Below are positions 35,619-46,696 of a stretch of DNA of 64,000 nt, piece by piece. The position numbers and the translations under genes are program-made. Every line of letters begins with the position of its first letter. Position 1 is the stretch's first letter. The stretch spans positions 26,351,501-26,415,500 of the forward strand of contig CM066998.1 in NCBI GenBank assembly GCA_033977485.1, read 5' to 3'. Origin of the DNA: Hydrangea macrophylla. Its lineage: Eukaryota > Streptophyta > Magnoliopsida > Cornales > Hydrangeaceae. The notes beneath the pieces were generated by a model. The model ran no database searches and was not told the origin of the DNA. It saw nothing but the letters and a program-made list of their open reading frames with translations.

Positions 35619-37280
35619 CGGATCAAGCACCCAACCTCTCGGTACTGTGGACCTTCCCGTGCTTATGGGAACTTACCCTCACCAGACCTCCCTGCTAGCA
35701 AATTTTGTGATCGTGGAGGCCCCATCTGCCTACAATGTCATCCTCAGTAGGCCTATACTCAATAAAGCCAGGGCCGTCGTGTCCACTCATTGTTTGACGG
35801 TTAAGTTCTCGACTCCTCACGGACCCGGGAGCCTCCGTGGAGATCAAGCGACCGCCCAGAGTTGATATATTAGTTCCCTCCAACAGGGCATCATCACCGA
35901 GACATTGAACGTCCAGGAGATGGACCCGAGGGACCAGAATGATAGAGTGGGCCAGATCAAAGAATTGGAGCAAGTGACACTGGACCCACAATTCCCAGAC
36001 CGAACGGTCAGCATCGGCACCCTGCTGGAGCCCCGCCTCAGGAAGAAGCTGATCCAATTCCTACAACAAAGTCAAGATGTGTTCGCCTGGTGCCATGAAG
36101 ATATGCCCAGGATTGATCCTTGGGTAATGTCTTATCAGCTCAACATCGACCCAAACTCCCGGTCGGTGAAGCAGAAGAGACGGGGCATGGCCCCCGAGAG
36201 ACAGAAAGCAGTGAGTGAAGAGGTCGAGAAGCTCCTCAAAGCCCATTCCATACGAGAAGTCCACTACCCCGACTGGCTAGCCAATGTGGTACTTGTCAAG
36301 AAAAGTAGCGAGAAGTGGAGGATGTGCGAGGACTTCACCGACATGAACAAAGCCTGCCCCAAGGACTGCTATCCGCTGCCCAGGATAGACCTCCTTGTAG
36401 ATTCCACGGCCGGCCACTCACTCCTCTCGTTTATGACGCCTACTCCGGGTACAATCAGATCAGCATGTACCCCGGGGACAAAGAAAAGACCTCATTCATC
36501 ATGGACCAGGGGATCTGCTGTTACAAAGTCATGCCTTTCGGCCTCAAAAACACCGGGGCGACTTACCAACGCCTGGTTAATCACATGTTCAAAGTCCTGA
36601 TCGGGAAATCAATGGAGGTTTACGTCGACGATCTACTGGTCAAAAGCCTGGAAGAGTTTGACCATCTAAAACATTTGGCCGGGGCCTTCAGCATTTTGAG
36701 GAAGTTCGGGATGAGGTTGAGCCCGGCCAAGTACACATTTGGCGTCTCATCCGGAAAGTTCTTAGGGCACCTGGTCAGCAGGCGGGGAATTGAGACAAAC
36801 CCCGAGAAAATTCAGGTAGTTATCAACATGTGATCGCCCAGGTCAACCAAAGAAGTACAGAGTCTGGCCGGGCGGGTTGCCGCACTGAACAGATTTGTCT
36901 CCAGAGCTATCGACCGGTGTCTGCCGTTCTTCAAGATCCTCCGTAAGGCATTTCAGTGGTCTGAGGAGTGTGAGGAGGCATTCCAGGAACTCAAGAAGTA
37001 CCTGGCATCTCCCCCTCTACTCTCAACACCCATACCGGGGGAAGAATTATTCCTATACCTAGCAGTGTCACCCTCAGTGGTCAGCTCGCACTCGTTAGGG
37101 AAGAGCACGGGATACAGTTCCCAGGGTACTATACCAGTCGGGCGTTATAGGGTGCGGAGAGCAGATACTCCCGCATCAAAAAACTTGCATTCGTTCTCAT
37201 CACCTCCGCCTGGAGACTTCGTCCGTACTTTCAGGCCCATGTCATTGTGGTCCTTACTGACCAACCTCTCCGCAGGATCT
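35619..37280 (+). pseudogene. Decayed reverse transcriptase and RNase H of element C
   Basis: Continues the polyprotein across several frames (shifts near 35620, 36430 and 37080). RT landmarks: DWLANVVLVKKSSEKWRMC, then DAYSGYNQISM, MPFGLKNTGATYQ and the catalytic box VYVDDLLVKS (about 36616-36645). After it come GHLVSRRGIETNPEKI and a decayed RNase H connection (AFQWSEECEEAFQELK). A stop at 36831-36833 and others separate the parts. It would copy the element's RNA into DNA; it cannot do so here. Confidence 0.85.
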
Positions 37281-37992
37281 TAAGCAGGCCGGACACGCCC
37301 GGTAGACTCGTCAAGTGGGCCGTGGAGTTAGAGGAATTTGAAGTGGCATACCGCCCCCAAACGGCAATCAAAGGGCAAGCAGTAGTAGACTTTCTGGTTG
37401 AGTTCACATATCCAGAAGACCCGGTTGAAAAGATTGACCCACTGGTCCTACTGCCCGGGTTACAGGCTGACATCCCCACCTGGGTGCTGTATGTGGATGG
37501 ATCCTTAAACCAACAAGGCAGTTGGGCAGGAATCATCCTAACTACTCCTGATGGCATCCAGCTGAGTATGAAGCCCTATTGGTAGGATTGCAGTTGGCCA
37601 CCTCCATGAGTGCGCAACAGGTCCAGGGTTATAGCGACTCTTAGCTCGTGGTCAATCAAGTCAACCAAGAGTACGAAGCCCAGGGAGACAACATGGTAGC
37701 CTATCTAGCCCTTGTCCGAGCGGTTTCGAAGAAGCTTCAGGGTCTGTCCATCACGCAGATACCCAGAGAGGAAAATACCAGGGTCGACCAGTTAGCCCGC
37801 CTCGCTTCGTCTTCTGAGTCAGACTTGCCCAAGATACGGATAGAATACCTACTCGAGCCAAGTGCGATCAACTCAGAATGCATGGAGGTGGAACCAAACG
37901 CCTTAGGACCCAGCTGGATGGACCCAATCATGGCATTTCTGACAATGGGCGTGTTGCCAAACGAGAGGGAGGAGGCCCACCGGGTCAGATAA
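37281..37992 (+). pseudogene. Second RNase H (Tat-type) of element C
   Basis: WVLYVDGSLNQQGSWAGI (about 37480-37535) is the start of the additional, archaeal-like RNase H of Tat elements. It continues in another frame with a decayed YSDS box, LVVNQVNQEYEA and REENTRVDQLARLAS up to about 37815. A linker then leads to integrase. At least two stops and one frame change interrupt it. The position between the first RNase H and integrase is diagnostic for the group. Confidence 0.8.
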
Positions 37993-39150
37993 CGGGCGGC
38001 CCGATATCATCATGTAGACGGCATCCTCTACAAAAGGGAATTCTCTGTACCATATCTCCGCTGCGTTCATCCCGCACAGGTCCAATCAGTGTTGTGCGAA
38101 ATCCATGAAGGAGTGTACGGGAATCACATCGGGGGCCGGGCACTCTCTAGAAAGGCCTTATTGCAAGGATATTACTGGCCAACATTGGCCCGGAATTCTC
38201 AGGAGTACGTCAGAAGGTACGACAAATGTCAGAGATACTCTCCCATGATCAACCGACCGGGAGAGCTTCAGACACCAATCCAAAGTCCCTGGCCCTTTGC
38301 CCAGTGGGGTATCGACATTGTCGGACCCCTACCAACAGGAAAAGGACAGGTCAAGTTCGCAGTCATCGCCGTGGATTACTTTACCAAGTGGGCGGAGGCC
38401 GAGCCCTTGGCAATAATAACCGAGCGGAAAATGGAAAGCTTCATGGAAAAGAACATCCTCAGTTGGTTCGGCATTCCCCGGGTTCTGGTCAGCGACAATG
38501 GCAGGCAATTCGACACCCCATTGTTCAGTCAGTTCTGCTCGGGCTACGGGATACTTAATCTCTACTCCTCCCCCGAGCACCCCCAAGCCAATGGCCAAGC
38601 TGAGGTGACAAACCGGACGATCTTACAATCGATCAAAATAAGGCTTGAAAGCGCCAAAGGGTTGTAGGCTGAAGAACTGCCAACCCTTCTGTGGGCCTAC
38701 CGGACCCCACCCCGAGCAGCAACAGGTGAGACGCAGTTTTCCTTAACCAACAGGTTCGAGGCAGTAATCCCTATAGAGCTCGGGTTGCCTACTTACCGGG
38801 TGGCGAATTACAGCGTGCCAGACAATGAAGACGCACTCAGAACAGAACGGGACTTGGTAGAGGAAAAAAGAGACCGGGCTTATCTAAAAGTTACAGCCTA
38901 CAAGCAGAGAGTGTCCCGGTACTATAATAGCAGGGTGAAGCATCCTAGTTTCCTGGTGGGGGATCTGGTCCTTAAGGCCGTCAATCAGTCATCAAGAGTC
39001 CCGAGCGATGGAAAGTTGGGGCAAAACAAGGAAGGCCCATATCTAGTTACTCGGGTAAACTGCCCGGGAACATACTAGCTTCGGAGCCTGGATGGATGTG
39101 GTCTGTCTCACCCTTGGAATGTGCAACACCTTCGCAAGTATTATCAGTAA
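37993..39150 (+). pseudogene. Integrase of element C
   Basis: HHCC zinc region with HEGVYGNHIGG and YDKCQRY, where the first of the two Cys is replaced by Tyr. Core DDE residues are visible in WGIDIVGPLP, VSDNGRQFD and PEHPQANGQAEV. A stop at 38665-38667 splits it. The C-terminal part (38668-39078) includes RTPPRAATGET and the GDLVL-type chromatin/DNA-binding segment (FLVGDLVLKAV). The frame is otherwise the same across the stop. Integrase would join element DNA to the chromosome. Confidence 0.85.
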
Positions 39151-39284
39151 CCCAGAGACAAGGATTGTTTAGCACTGGTTAGGAAATTTTTGTAGCTCTA
39201 TTTGAGCATTCATTATAAATTTTTGAATAAAATAAAAGACTTTACTTTGCAAAATTACTCATATCGCAGTCCTGTCCAATATTG

Positions 39285-39670
39285 AAAGACCTCGGGCCTA
39301 ACCTCGAGGCAAAAGACCTAGGCTTAAATCCAAGGCACGAAGACCTCGGGCCTAACCCCAAGGCAAAAGACCTTGGCTCAAAACCAAGGCACGAAGACCT
39401 CGGGCCTAACGCCAAGGTACGAAGACCTCGGGCCTAACCCCGAGGCAAAAGACCTTGGCTCAAAACCAAGGCACGAAGACCTCGGGCCTAACCCCGAGGC
39501 AAAAGACCCTGGCTCAAAACCAAGGCACAAAGACCTCGGGCCTAACCCCGATGCAAAAGACCTTGGCTCAAAACCAAGGCACAAAGACCTCGGGCCTAAC
39601 CCCGAGGCAAAAGACCTTGGCTCAAAACCAAGGCATAAAGACCTCGGGCATAACCCCGAGGCGACGGCTT
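39285..39670 (+). repeat. 54-bp tandem array after C's integrase
   Basis: About seven copies of a unit combining 'gacctcgggcctaaccccgaggcaaaa' (an inverted repeat around cctcggg/cccgagg) with 'gaccttggctcaaaaccaaggcac' (inverted repeat ccttgg/ccaagg). Because 54 is a multiple of three, an 18-residue repeat stays open in several frames. The self-complementary halves mean each unit could fold into two hairpins. Confidence 0.88.
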
Positions 39671-40239
39671 CGCTTAGGCCCAACCAGCGACGGGGGCAAA
39701 CCCCCTATGTGGCTGATGATGGTAAGCCTCAAATGACCCTGCAACCACCCATGTTCCAGGTCGGTTTCCTACGGCCATTTACTCCCGCACACCCGCCTTA
39801 GCGAAATGCTTGGGGAGCAGGGACTAAGCTAAAACAGGAAATCACACCGGTCATTAAAAGGACTTGGAATCCTAACATTTCTAAGTACTTACAGTGATCA
39901 GAGATAACCAGACGGTGAAACAGGATCTTCCCATAATACACCGGGCCATCTCAGACAGTAAACAGGGCAAGTTCCTATAATACACCGGGCAGTCAGACTA
40001 GCTGTTCTACCAGTTACGGTCCTAAACCATTTGCTAAGGCAGGGATCGTTCAAAACTAGGTAGACACTGGCAATCACAAACAGGTATGCACGTACAAAAA
40101 TGGTAAACAGTTAATGGAAAAAACGGTCTCAAGGACCTTTTCATTAATTAAAAACTGTTTGTACAGGGCCTGGGGGGCCAATTATAGTAGCCTCCCCAAA
40201 AAAAAATTTATTAAATACAGAAGAAAGTGGGTCGGGACC
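39671..40239 (+). mobile_element. Element C spacer between array and antisense ORF
   Basis: Non-coding. It contains a short repeat of 'cctataatacaccgggca' (about 39930 and 39975). No gene is seen. Confidence 0.6.
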
Positions 40240-42156
40240 TCAGTCGTCTACCTCGACCACGTCTTCGGTCTCCCCAGCCCCCTCTCCTGGTACAGAGCCA
40301 CCGCCCGGGGTAGCCTCCTCAACGGGGCCGGCATCAGCAGCAGGGCCCTCGCCCGCAGTAGGACCTACATCCAAGAAGTCAGAATCAATTCCCTCATAGG
40401 ACGAGATGTCCCATTCGGGATGATCCCGGGATATCCTGCGCTTCAAGTCTTCATAGCCCTGGAAGAAGTCGTCATCGAAAGCTTCTTCCCGGGCCCCACC
40501 ATCACCTCCGCCAGCTCCCTCTCCCGCGTCTCTGCCGCCGCTGTGCTGGCCCGGGAAGCCTCTATGTCGGCCTGGGTGGTAGCCAGCTCGGCTTGAACAG
40601 CTCAAAGGCTCAAGGCCAAACCCTTCACCTTGTCCTTCTCTACGGCCAGAGCGGTGCCCCTGGCCTCTGATATCGCCCGCTCCTCAGACAAAGCGGCTTC
40701 AGCAGCAGCGGCCCTCTTGGCTAGGGAGGGTAGGAAGGACTCAGCCCCGGCGGCCATGCACCAGACCTGCGAGAAATTAAAACCGACCGGTCAGAGAACA
40801 AGTACAGTTAACAAAATAGTTGAAGGAAACAAAACAAAGGCAGGAGAACTCACCATGTGAGAGAGGCTGTACAACCAGCTCTGGATGACCTCGGGAGACA
40901 TGTTTTCACATGCCTCCACTTGGTTGGGGATTAGACCAGGTGTTACTCGGTCCCTGATCTTAGCCGAGGCAGCCAATGGTGCCACGGTCGGTACCCCCGC
41001 CCGGGAGGCAGTCTCTTCAACTACCACCACGTAGGGCGTTGAGGTCCCCACTGCTCCGGACAGACACCGTGTCGGATCCGCCTCAGAGGATGGTCTATAC
41101 CCGGGGCCTCGGTGGCAGGCCTTTTCCCTTGGGCAATCGCCATCCGGGCGGCAACAGCAGCGGCAGTAGCAGCGGCAGCGGCCTGCCTCTCCCTCAGTTG
41201 CTCCATATTCCTCTTCGGAGCCATCTCTGCGAAATGAAAAAATTGAATAGTTAAATACCAATGTAGAAGATGGGGGAATGAGTACCATGGGAGAAAGCAG
41301 AGTCCGAACACTTACCAGGAATAATAGTAGGGAATACCAGAGCTTCTGTGGGCTGAACCGGGTCATCAGTGGTTCGGAAGTCGCCCGTCCGGGTCAACAC
41401 GTTCCAAATGTTCACCGGCTGGTCTGCCAAACTCCTGATCTGGGCCTGACACTCATCAGGAATGCTCGGCGGACTGGTTTATCCCACTGCAAGGACAAAT
41501 ACATAATGGTTAGTCTCAGAAACTGGAAGCAAAGCAAAAAAATAAGCAAAAGGTGAAACTGAACGGGCTTACCCCTCAACTCTCCCGCCCAGGAAGTCCT
41601 CATCTGGATCCCGGGGGCTGGTTCATAGAGCCTGAGGGTAGACACTTGGAAGAACCTGTTCTTCCACCCTTTGTTGTTGCTTGGGGTGTTGACCAAGATC
41701 TTCCTCCCCTGACGAGCCCCGAGAGAGAAGAACCCGGTCTCTCCATGTACGGGGAACGATCAGTGCGTTCAGAGGAATTCCTGGATGGAAAGTTTGTATC
41801 CGAAGACCTGGGGCCACAGAGAGATGGACCCCATCAAGAACCTCCAACCGTTTGGGGCCAACAGGCCCGGGGTAATCCCCAAGTAGATCAGGACGTCCCG
41901 AGCTACCGGATGGAGGGGAAGCAAAATCCAGCCATGAGGATGTCCTCATATAGGGTGGTGAAACCCTGCCCGTAGAATTGGGACCCATCAACATTCACCG
42001 CCAAGGAGCAATGGTCCGGAAGGCCGTATCTATCCTTAATGCGTATGAGATCCTCAGTACGCAGTGTGGACGGGATGAATTCGCTAGAGAAGGCCACCTC
42101 GGGGTCGGGTTCCCCTGGTGTCCTGTCGCCTGAATCCTTGGACACTGAAGTAACGG
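40240..42156 (-). pseudogene. Antisense Transposase_28-like ORF of element C, decayed, with probable introns
   Basis: Read on the minus strand from 42145 the frame gives RIKDRYGLPDHCSLAVNV and TTLYEDILMAGFCFP. After a frame change it gives LLAPNGWRFLMGSISL, then SNNKGWKNRFFQV (about 41640). This order matches the plant 'putative gypsy type transposon' domain (Transposase_28, PF04195) from memory. Downstream parts (MAPKRNMEQLRERQAAAAA near 41230, PEVIQSWLYSLSHM near 40870, and an acidic C-terminus ending DVVEVDD at 40240) lie in separate frames with intron-like gaps. Antisense ORFs after integrase are known in Tat elements; their role is unknown. The 5' end is disrupted by insertion E. Confidence 0.65.
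42152..42156. repeat. Left TSD of element E (aacgg)
   Basis: aacgg before TGTCACGCCCCG; repeated at 45064-45068 after GGTTATTACA. Confidence 0.92.
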
Positions 42157-42829
42157 TGTCACGCCCCGATGTAGCATAAATATGGAAAACGTTTAATTTC
42201 CTTTATGGATCCGTAGCTCGCGACAGTTTGAAGGATCGATTCTGTCCCAAACGTCGAACAACAAACATAATAATCAGAGCAGAGCAATCAAGGCTTATAA
42301 AATTTTTCTAACTTAATAAATATTACAGCACCGGGTCGTCTAAAGGCACAGACCGCCTTGAAACAAAATAATAACTTAATGTCTATTACAGTCATCCTTA
42401 TAAACAAACAGTTTAAAACTTAAAACATATAACTTGAATATGCAATGATGATAACAGTTTCTCTTCCAAAAGCAACCATTCTCAATTAGCATAGTCATAA
42501 TGTTCCTCCTGGTTATAACCTGAAAAGCCTGGACACGAATGCCCAGGACGCATCAACGTCGTCAGCTTCAAGAAGCTGGTGAGTATTAAAAACATAACTT
42601 CGAATGTAAAACATACTCATTTACCATTTCCCAATTCCCATTTATATCCACAAGTTTATATTTAAGATAAAGAGTTCGTTTTAGAAAACAGCCACAATAT
42701 TATTTAAAAGATAAATTCACATACATGTGACCGTGTATGAGGACGATGCACCATCTCATCTGACCGACTCTTTTCTCTCAACAAAACCCAACAATCACAC
42801 ACCGGTATCTTTGAAATGCTAAGATAGCC

Positions 42830-43175
42830 ACACTTTAGCACAGGGGTGCCAGGGAATGTCCAGTTTGCCTCACACTTTGGTCCGGGGTACCAGGGAGTGT
42901 CCATTGCCTCACACTTTGACTACCTAATCCGCCATGCAAATACCGGAGGAACCCTCACGCAGTATCCAGACTCGGGTATCAGGGAGTGTCCGTAGGCCAC
43001 ACTTTAGCACTTCCATGGGTGCCAGGGAATGTCCAAGTTCGGCTTCACACACTTTGACGCTACCATGGTCGTCAGGGAGTGTCCATTTTTGCCACCGTCG
43101 TATTTCAAAGACACCCTCGCCGCAATCTCAATCACAACACACTTTGGTATTCACTTACCAGGGAGTGTCCACATC
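42830..43175. repeat. Degenerate 'cacactttg-ccagggagtgtcc' repeat in E
   Basis: Six or seven copies of a 45-75 bp unit with 'cacactttggt' and 'accagggagtgtcca'. Short open frames here are by-products. Confidence 0.75.
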
Positions 43176-43489
43176 ACAATCTCAACCGCACTCACTGTAC
43201 CACACAGACCATTATTCTTTTCCATACTGACCAACATTCACACTCACCATGCACGTACAACTGACTCCATATGCATGTCATGAAACTATAAAACATGCGA
43301 TAATTCACTGAAATATAAATACAATGTGTGTACGGGGATTGACAAGTCACCATTCAACGTCCAAATCGTTAAAACATAACCAATTAAGATTCTGATTTAA
43401 TAATTTTCCCAAACAGGGCCTTAACAGTCCCTAAAAGTTAAATCAAACAGTCCCTTAACACAAAACAAGCAAACCCAGAATCTGCCAGA

Positions 43490-43760
43490 AATTGCGCACG
43501 CGGGCCGCTTTCGCGAAAGGTCGCTCACGCGGGCCGCTCGTGCGATGTACTCAATTTTTGATTTATAATATAAACTCTTCTGTCTGCCTGGGGAAACAAG
43601 GATCGCGCGCGCCGGTCGCTTGCGCGGAAGGTCTCTCGCGCGACCTGCCTAAATTTCATTTTTCTTTAAAAAAACTTTCCTGTCTGCCTGAATCCAAAGG
43701 GCTCGCTCGCGCGGGACGCTCGCGCGATCCTCGCGCGCGCGATCGTGGCGCGAGCTGATG
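43490..43760. repeat. CpG-rich 'cgcgcgggccgctcgcgcga' repeat in E
   Basis: Three clusters (43494-43545, 43600-43645, 43700-43755) of 'gcgcgngccgcttgcgcgaaaggtc'-type sequence, far richer in CpG than the AT-rich flanks. Retained CpG density in silent DNA suggests a fairly recent insertion. Each cluster is followed by 'aaactttcctgtctgcctg'-like text, making a ~100-bp higher-order repeat. Confidence 0.7.
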
Positions 43761-45063
43761 CTGAGGCTTCGTCTTCTTCCCCAGAATTCCTCTGTTTCAA
43801 TTTTAAGGGTCCATTTTGACCCATTTTGCAATTCCGAATTAAATATGGCAAGTAATATATGGATCTCTCCGGTTTTTTACGAGGATTAATAATCTACGAT
43901 CAATTTTACATGATTCCACCTATAACTCATGAATTTAATGAAAAACTAAAAGTTTGAAAAAACTTAAATTCTAGTATACTTACTCATATGAACAAATTGG
44001 GTCCTAATATTGCAAACATGGCATATATGATATGTAATCTATCATATTTCTTTCTACAAACGGATTTTGGTTAACTTTGAAAAATTATGATTTTGAAGCT
44101 CAAGCTTCCATGGACGAATTTATCAATGGTGGTTCATGTTTACATACACCTAATCAGTAATTGAATATGAAATTACAACCAAAGTGAGTTTAGAATACTC
44201 ACTTAGATAAAAGATGAAGAGTATGTTGAGAAAGATATAAGAGATAAGCAATCCCAACTCAAGCTTGGCTAAGGAAATTGAGGAACTCTTCTCTCAACAA
44301 ATTATGTAATGAAGCTCTCTGAATTCTCACTGTGTGTATCAGTTTAAAAGAATGTCCAGATTGTAAATAGTGAGTGTGTTTATATAGAAAGACAAGTTGG
44401 GAACTTGGGGGCCAAGTTCCATCAAGATAACTCAACAAAATCCTCTGATTTTGCATTTACTAAAAAAAAATACATGGCTGAAGATTTACATACGTATATA
44501 CATAAAATACAAATTGTAAACTACAATTGTCTCCCAACTTGGTTGAGAGGTCATGTAGAGTACTAGGGGGCAAGTTGAAATGTTTGGGAAACTTAGCTTA
44601 TGTCACCAAATTGCACATACTCAAAATGCACTTCCAAACAAGGCATAATTAATCATCACTTGCCATAATTAGAAATAAAGCAATTGTCCAATCAGTCACC
44701 TCCAACATCTGTGGAAGTTCAACACCGCGTGGACAGTTTTGAGTATAAACAGGTATTTTCGGGGCGCGGTGGTCACCACAGAAATACGGAAATTTCTTTT
44801 TAACGTAAGAAATGGTTTGCTGGTTTTATAAAAATACTGATTGAGTTAAAATTAAATATTTTCACCGTTTTGAAATACAGTTTTGAAATCTAACACAGGT
44901 GTTGCTAAATTTTATAAAATTGCAGTTTGACCCCAAAAATAATTTCAATTATGAAATCAGGCAAGAAGTAAATTTCACACATAAGAATTGAAATTTAAAA
45001 TAAAGGCAGACAATGTATATTTAATTTTAAATATGACAATGCAAGAAAATGCAGGTTATTACA

Positions 45064-46084
45064 AACGGGGGCTTCCTGGTCTGATTCATCCTCGTAGATG
45101 CGGACCAAGATTCTGCCTTTGCTATGATGGTCAGAGGGGGACGTGGATGGTAGACTCAGACTTATTTCGGCTCCTCTGACCCAGACCGCTCGTCCTCCGA
45201 ATGGGAGGATGAGTTAAAACTAGAGTGACACATTCTTGGGGCTACAGTAGCTGGAGCGGGAAGAATACGACGGCCAAGGTATGGGTCAGGAACCCCGAGC
45301 CTAGTGTATAAGGGGGGAAGGTCACTAACCTAAGAGGCAGAGAGTAGATGGTCCTAAACACAAGATGGCATTCATTCAAGACTACCCCGGAAACACCCGC
45401 TCGGTTTAACCGCCCTAAGGTGCCACCTGACTTAAAGAAAAAGCAGAACCTAAGGAGGAAAAAAACCCACTCCCGTTTAAAGCCTACCAGGCTCGCTCCC
45501 TCCAGCCCTATCGCAGAAAGAAAAGAGAAAGGGAAAGAGAAGGGATAGAGTGACAAATTTAAGCTCGGAAAGGAGAGGGACTTATAGAAATCGACGCAAG
45601 AAAAGCGCTCGGGAATCTTGATTGGAAACTTGCTCCCTCTCAACCGCTCGAGAATATGTATCTTTACAGCAAAGAGTTGAAGAAATGAATAAGTGTTCCT
45701 TTATATAAGAGACATGGATGGTTCAGATTAAAACGGATCCAACGGCTCACACGTTTTCCCGCCTAAAGTGACTGACAGCTGTCACCTCAGGCACGTGAAG
45801 CGTCGCCTCAAAAGGTGCGCGCATTAAATGCACGACGAGACGGTTCGGCTACATCCACGCTGGCATCGTTCGATCCTGACTAGGCCAGTCACAATCTAAC
45901 ACGTGGCACAGGTAGGACTCAGGCCCACCAGGCCACCGCTCGATCCATACCCTGGGTGACCACCACGACCGATCCCACCCCAGATTGAGTCCCGGCCTCT
46001 TACCGGAAGGTTCCTTGGAAGTAGTCTTAATTTTCAAACTTCATTTGATGGGACATCACATCAACTCCGAAAATGGGGGGCAGC
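45064..46084 (+). mobile_element. Element C 3' region up to the PPT
   Basis: Continues the antisense-ORF region right of E (45069-45180). A minus-strand hydrophobic open frame follows (45643-45242, 133 residues, FPFSFPFSFLS) that has no recognised domain and may be leader of the antisense gene. At 46070-46084 is the PPT AAAATGGGGGGCAGC. No other gene is seen. Confidence 0.65.
46070..46084 (+). other. Polypurine tract of element C
   Basis: AAAATGGGGGGCAGC directly precedes the LTR start TGATACGCCC at 46085. Confidence 0.8.
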
Positions 46085-46691
46085 TGATACGCCCAGAAAT
46101 ATTCTTCCACAGTCAAACCTCCACGTCAACAGCGAAGGACCCGGATTATCCGGGAGGGAAACTGGTGGCCCACCGTTCCCGAGGTCTATAAGTGCGATCG
46201 CTCGGGATGCACTCACAGCCCGTGAGTGCGACTCAGCAGTTCTCCACCAGGTGCAGATTTATAGCCAAGCTGCTCAGCAGTTTCCTAAATCGGTCAAAAG
46301 ACTAATAGAAGGTGTATACAGTTTCCTAAACCATTTAGGAAACCTCGCATGATTTGTGCTCATCAACTTGTAATTAGAATAGGCTTCCTTATCTAATTAG
46401 TTACCTATTGAGGGTGGTCTCTTGCACCTATAAAAGGGGCCACTCGCACCCATCAAGGGGATTGCATTCTTAACAAACAGAATAGCATATACACTCATCT
46501 CATATGCATACACCCGGCCGGTATTACTGGTAGTGCCGCCCCAATTGTTGGCTCACCAGGCCCGCTGGTGATCTGCTAGTGAAGCGCACTGACGCACCCG
46601 TGGACGTAGGTCACCTTATTAACGGGGCCGAACCACATATAATTGTTTGTGTTACAATCTCTCTCTCTCTTACCAGTTTTCGGCATCATCA
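46085..46691 (+). repeat. Element C 3' LTR (607 bp)
   Basis: TGATACGCCC...GGCATCATCA, with TATA at 46429-46435. It is the uninterrupted reference for the split 5' LTR and proves D's insertion site. Confidence 0.95.
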
Positions 46692-46696
46692 GATAG
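46692..46696. repeat. Right TSD of element C (gatag)
   Basis: Same as 19443-19447. Joining here restores A's LTR in register with D's 'cttatggatagtagctctt' at 21298. Confidence 0.95.

Larger units (their letters stand above)
42157..45063. mobile_element. Element E: 2.9-kb solo-LTR-like insertion
   Basis: Bounded by TG (TGTCACGCCCCG) and CA (GGTTATTACA) with a perfect 5-bp TSD. No PBS, PPT, internal repeat of the ends or retrotransposon protein motif is seen, so it fits a solo LTR left by LTR-LTR recombination. The terminal sequences resemble long-LTR gypsy elements of the Del/Tekay type, which is inference. It interrupts C's antisense ORF region. Orientation is not certain. Confidence 0.85.
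19448..46691 (+). mobile_element. Element C: Tat-lineage Ty3/gypsy element with antisense ORF, interrupted by D and E
   Basis: Without D and E the element is about 10.8 kb: 5' LTR (19448-19809 plus 33376-33625), PBS, gag, protease, RT, RNase H, a second RNase H, integrase, a 54-bp array, an antisense ORF region, PPT and 3' LTR (46085-46691). TSDs are perfect. The second RNase H before integrase and the antisense ORF after it are hallmarks of the Tat group. The LTR halves available for comparison differ at about 20 of 362 positions by eye, so it is older than B and D, as the nesting order requires. Confidence 0.92.

Noticed and set aside
39373..39801. 142-residue repeat protein and overlapping antisense frame over the 54-bp array
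   Set aside because: By-product of an 18-codon period. Open in several frames at once, with no conserved non-repeat part.
45242..45643. 133-residue hydrophobic minus-strand frame near C's 3' end
   Set aside because: Could be leader of the antisense gene, but it has no domain or supported start; mentioned only within the region entry.
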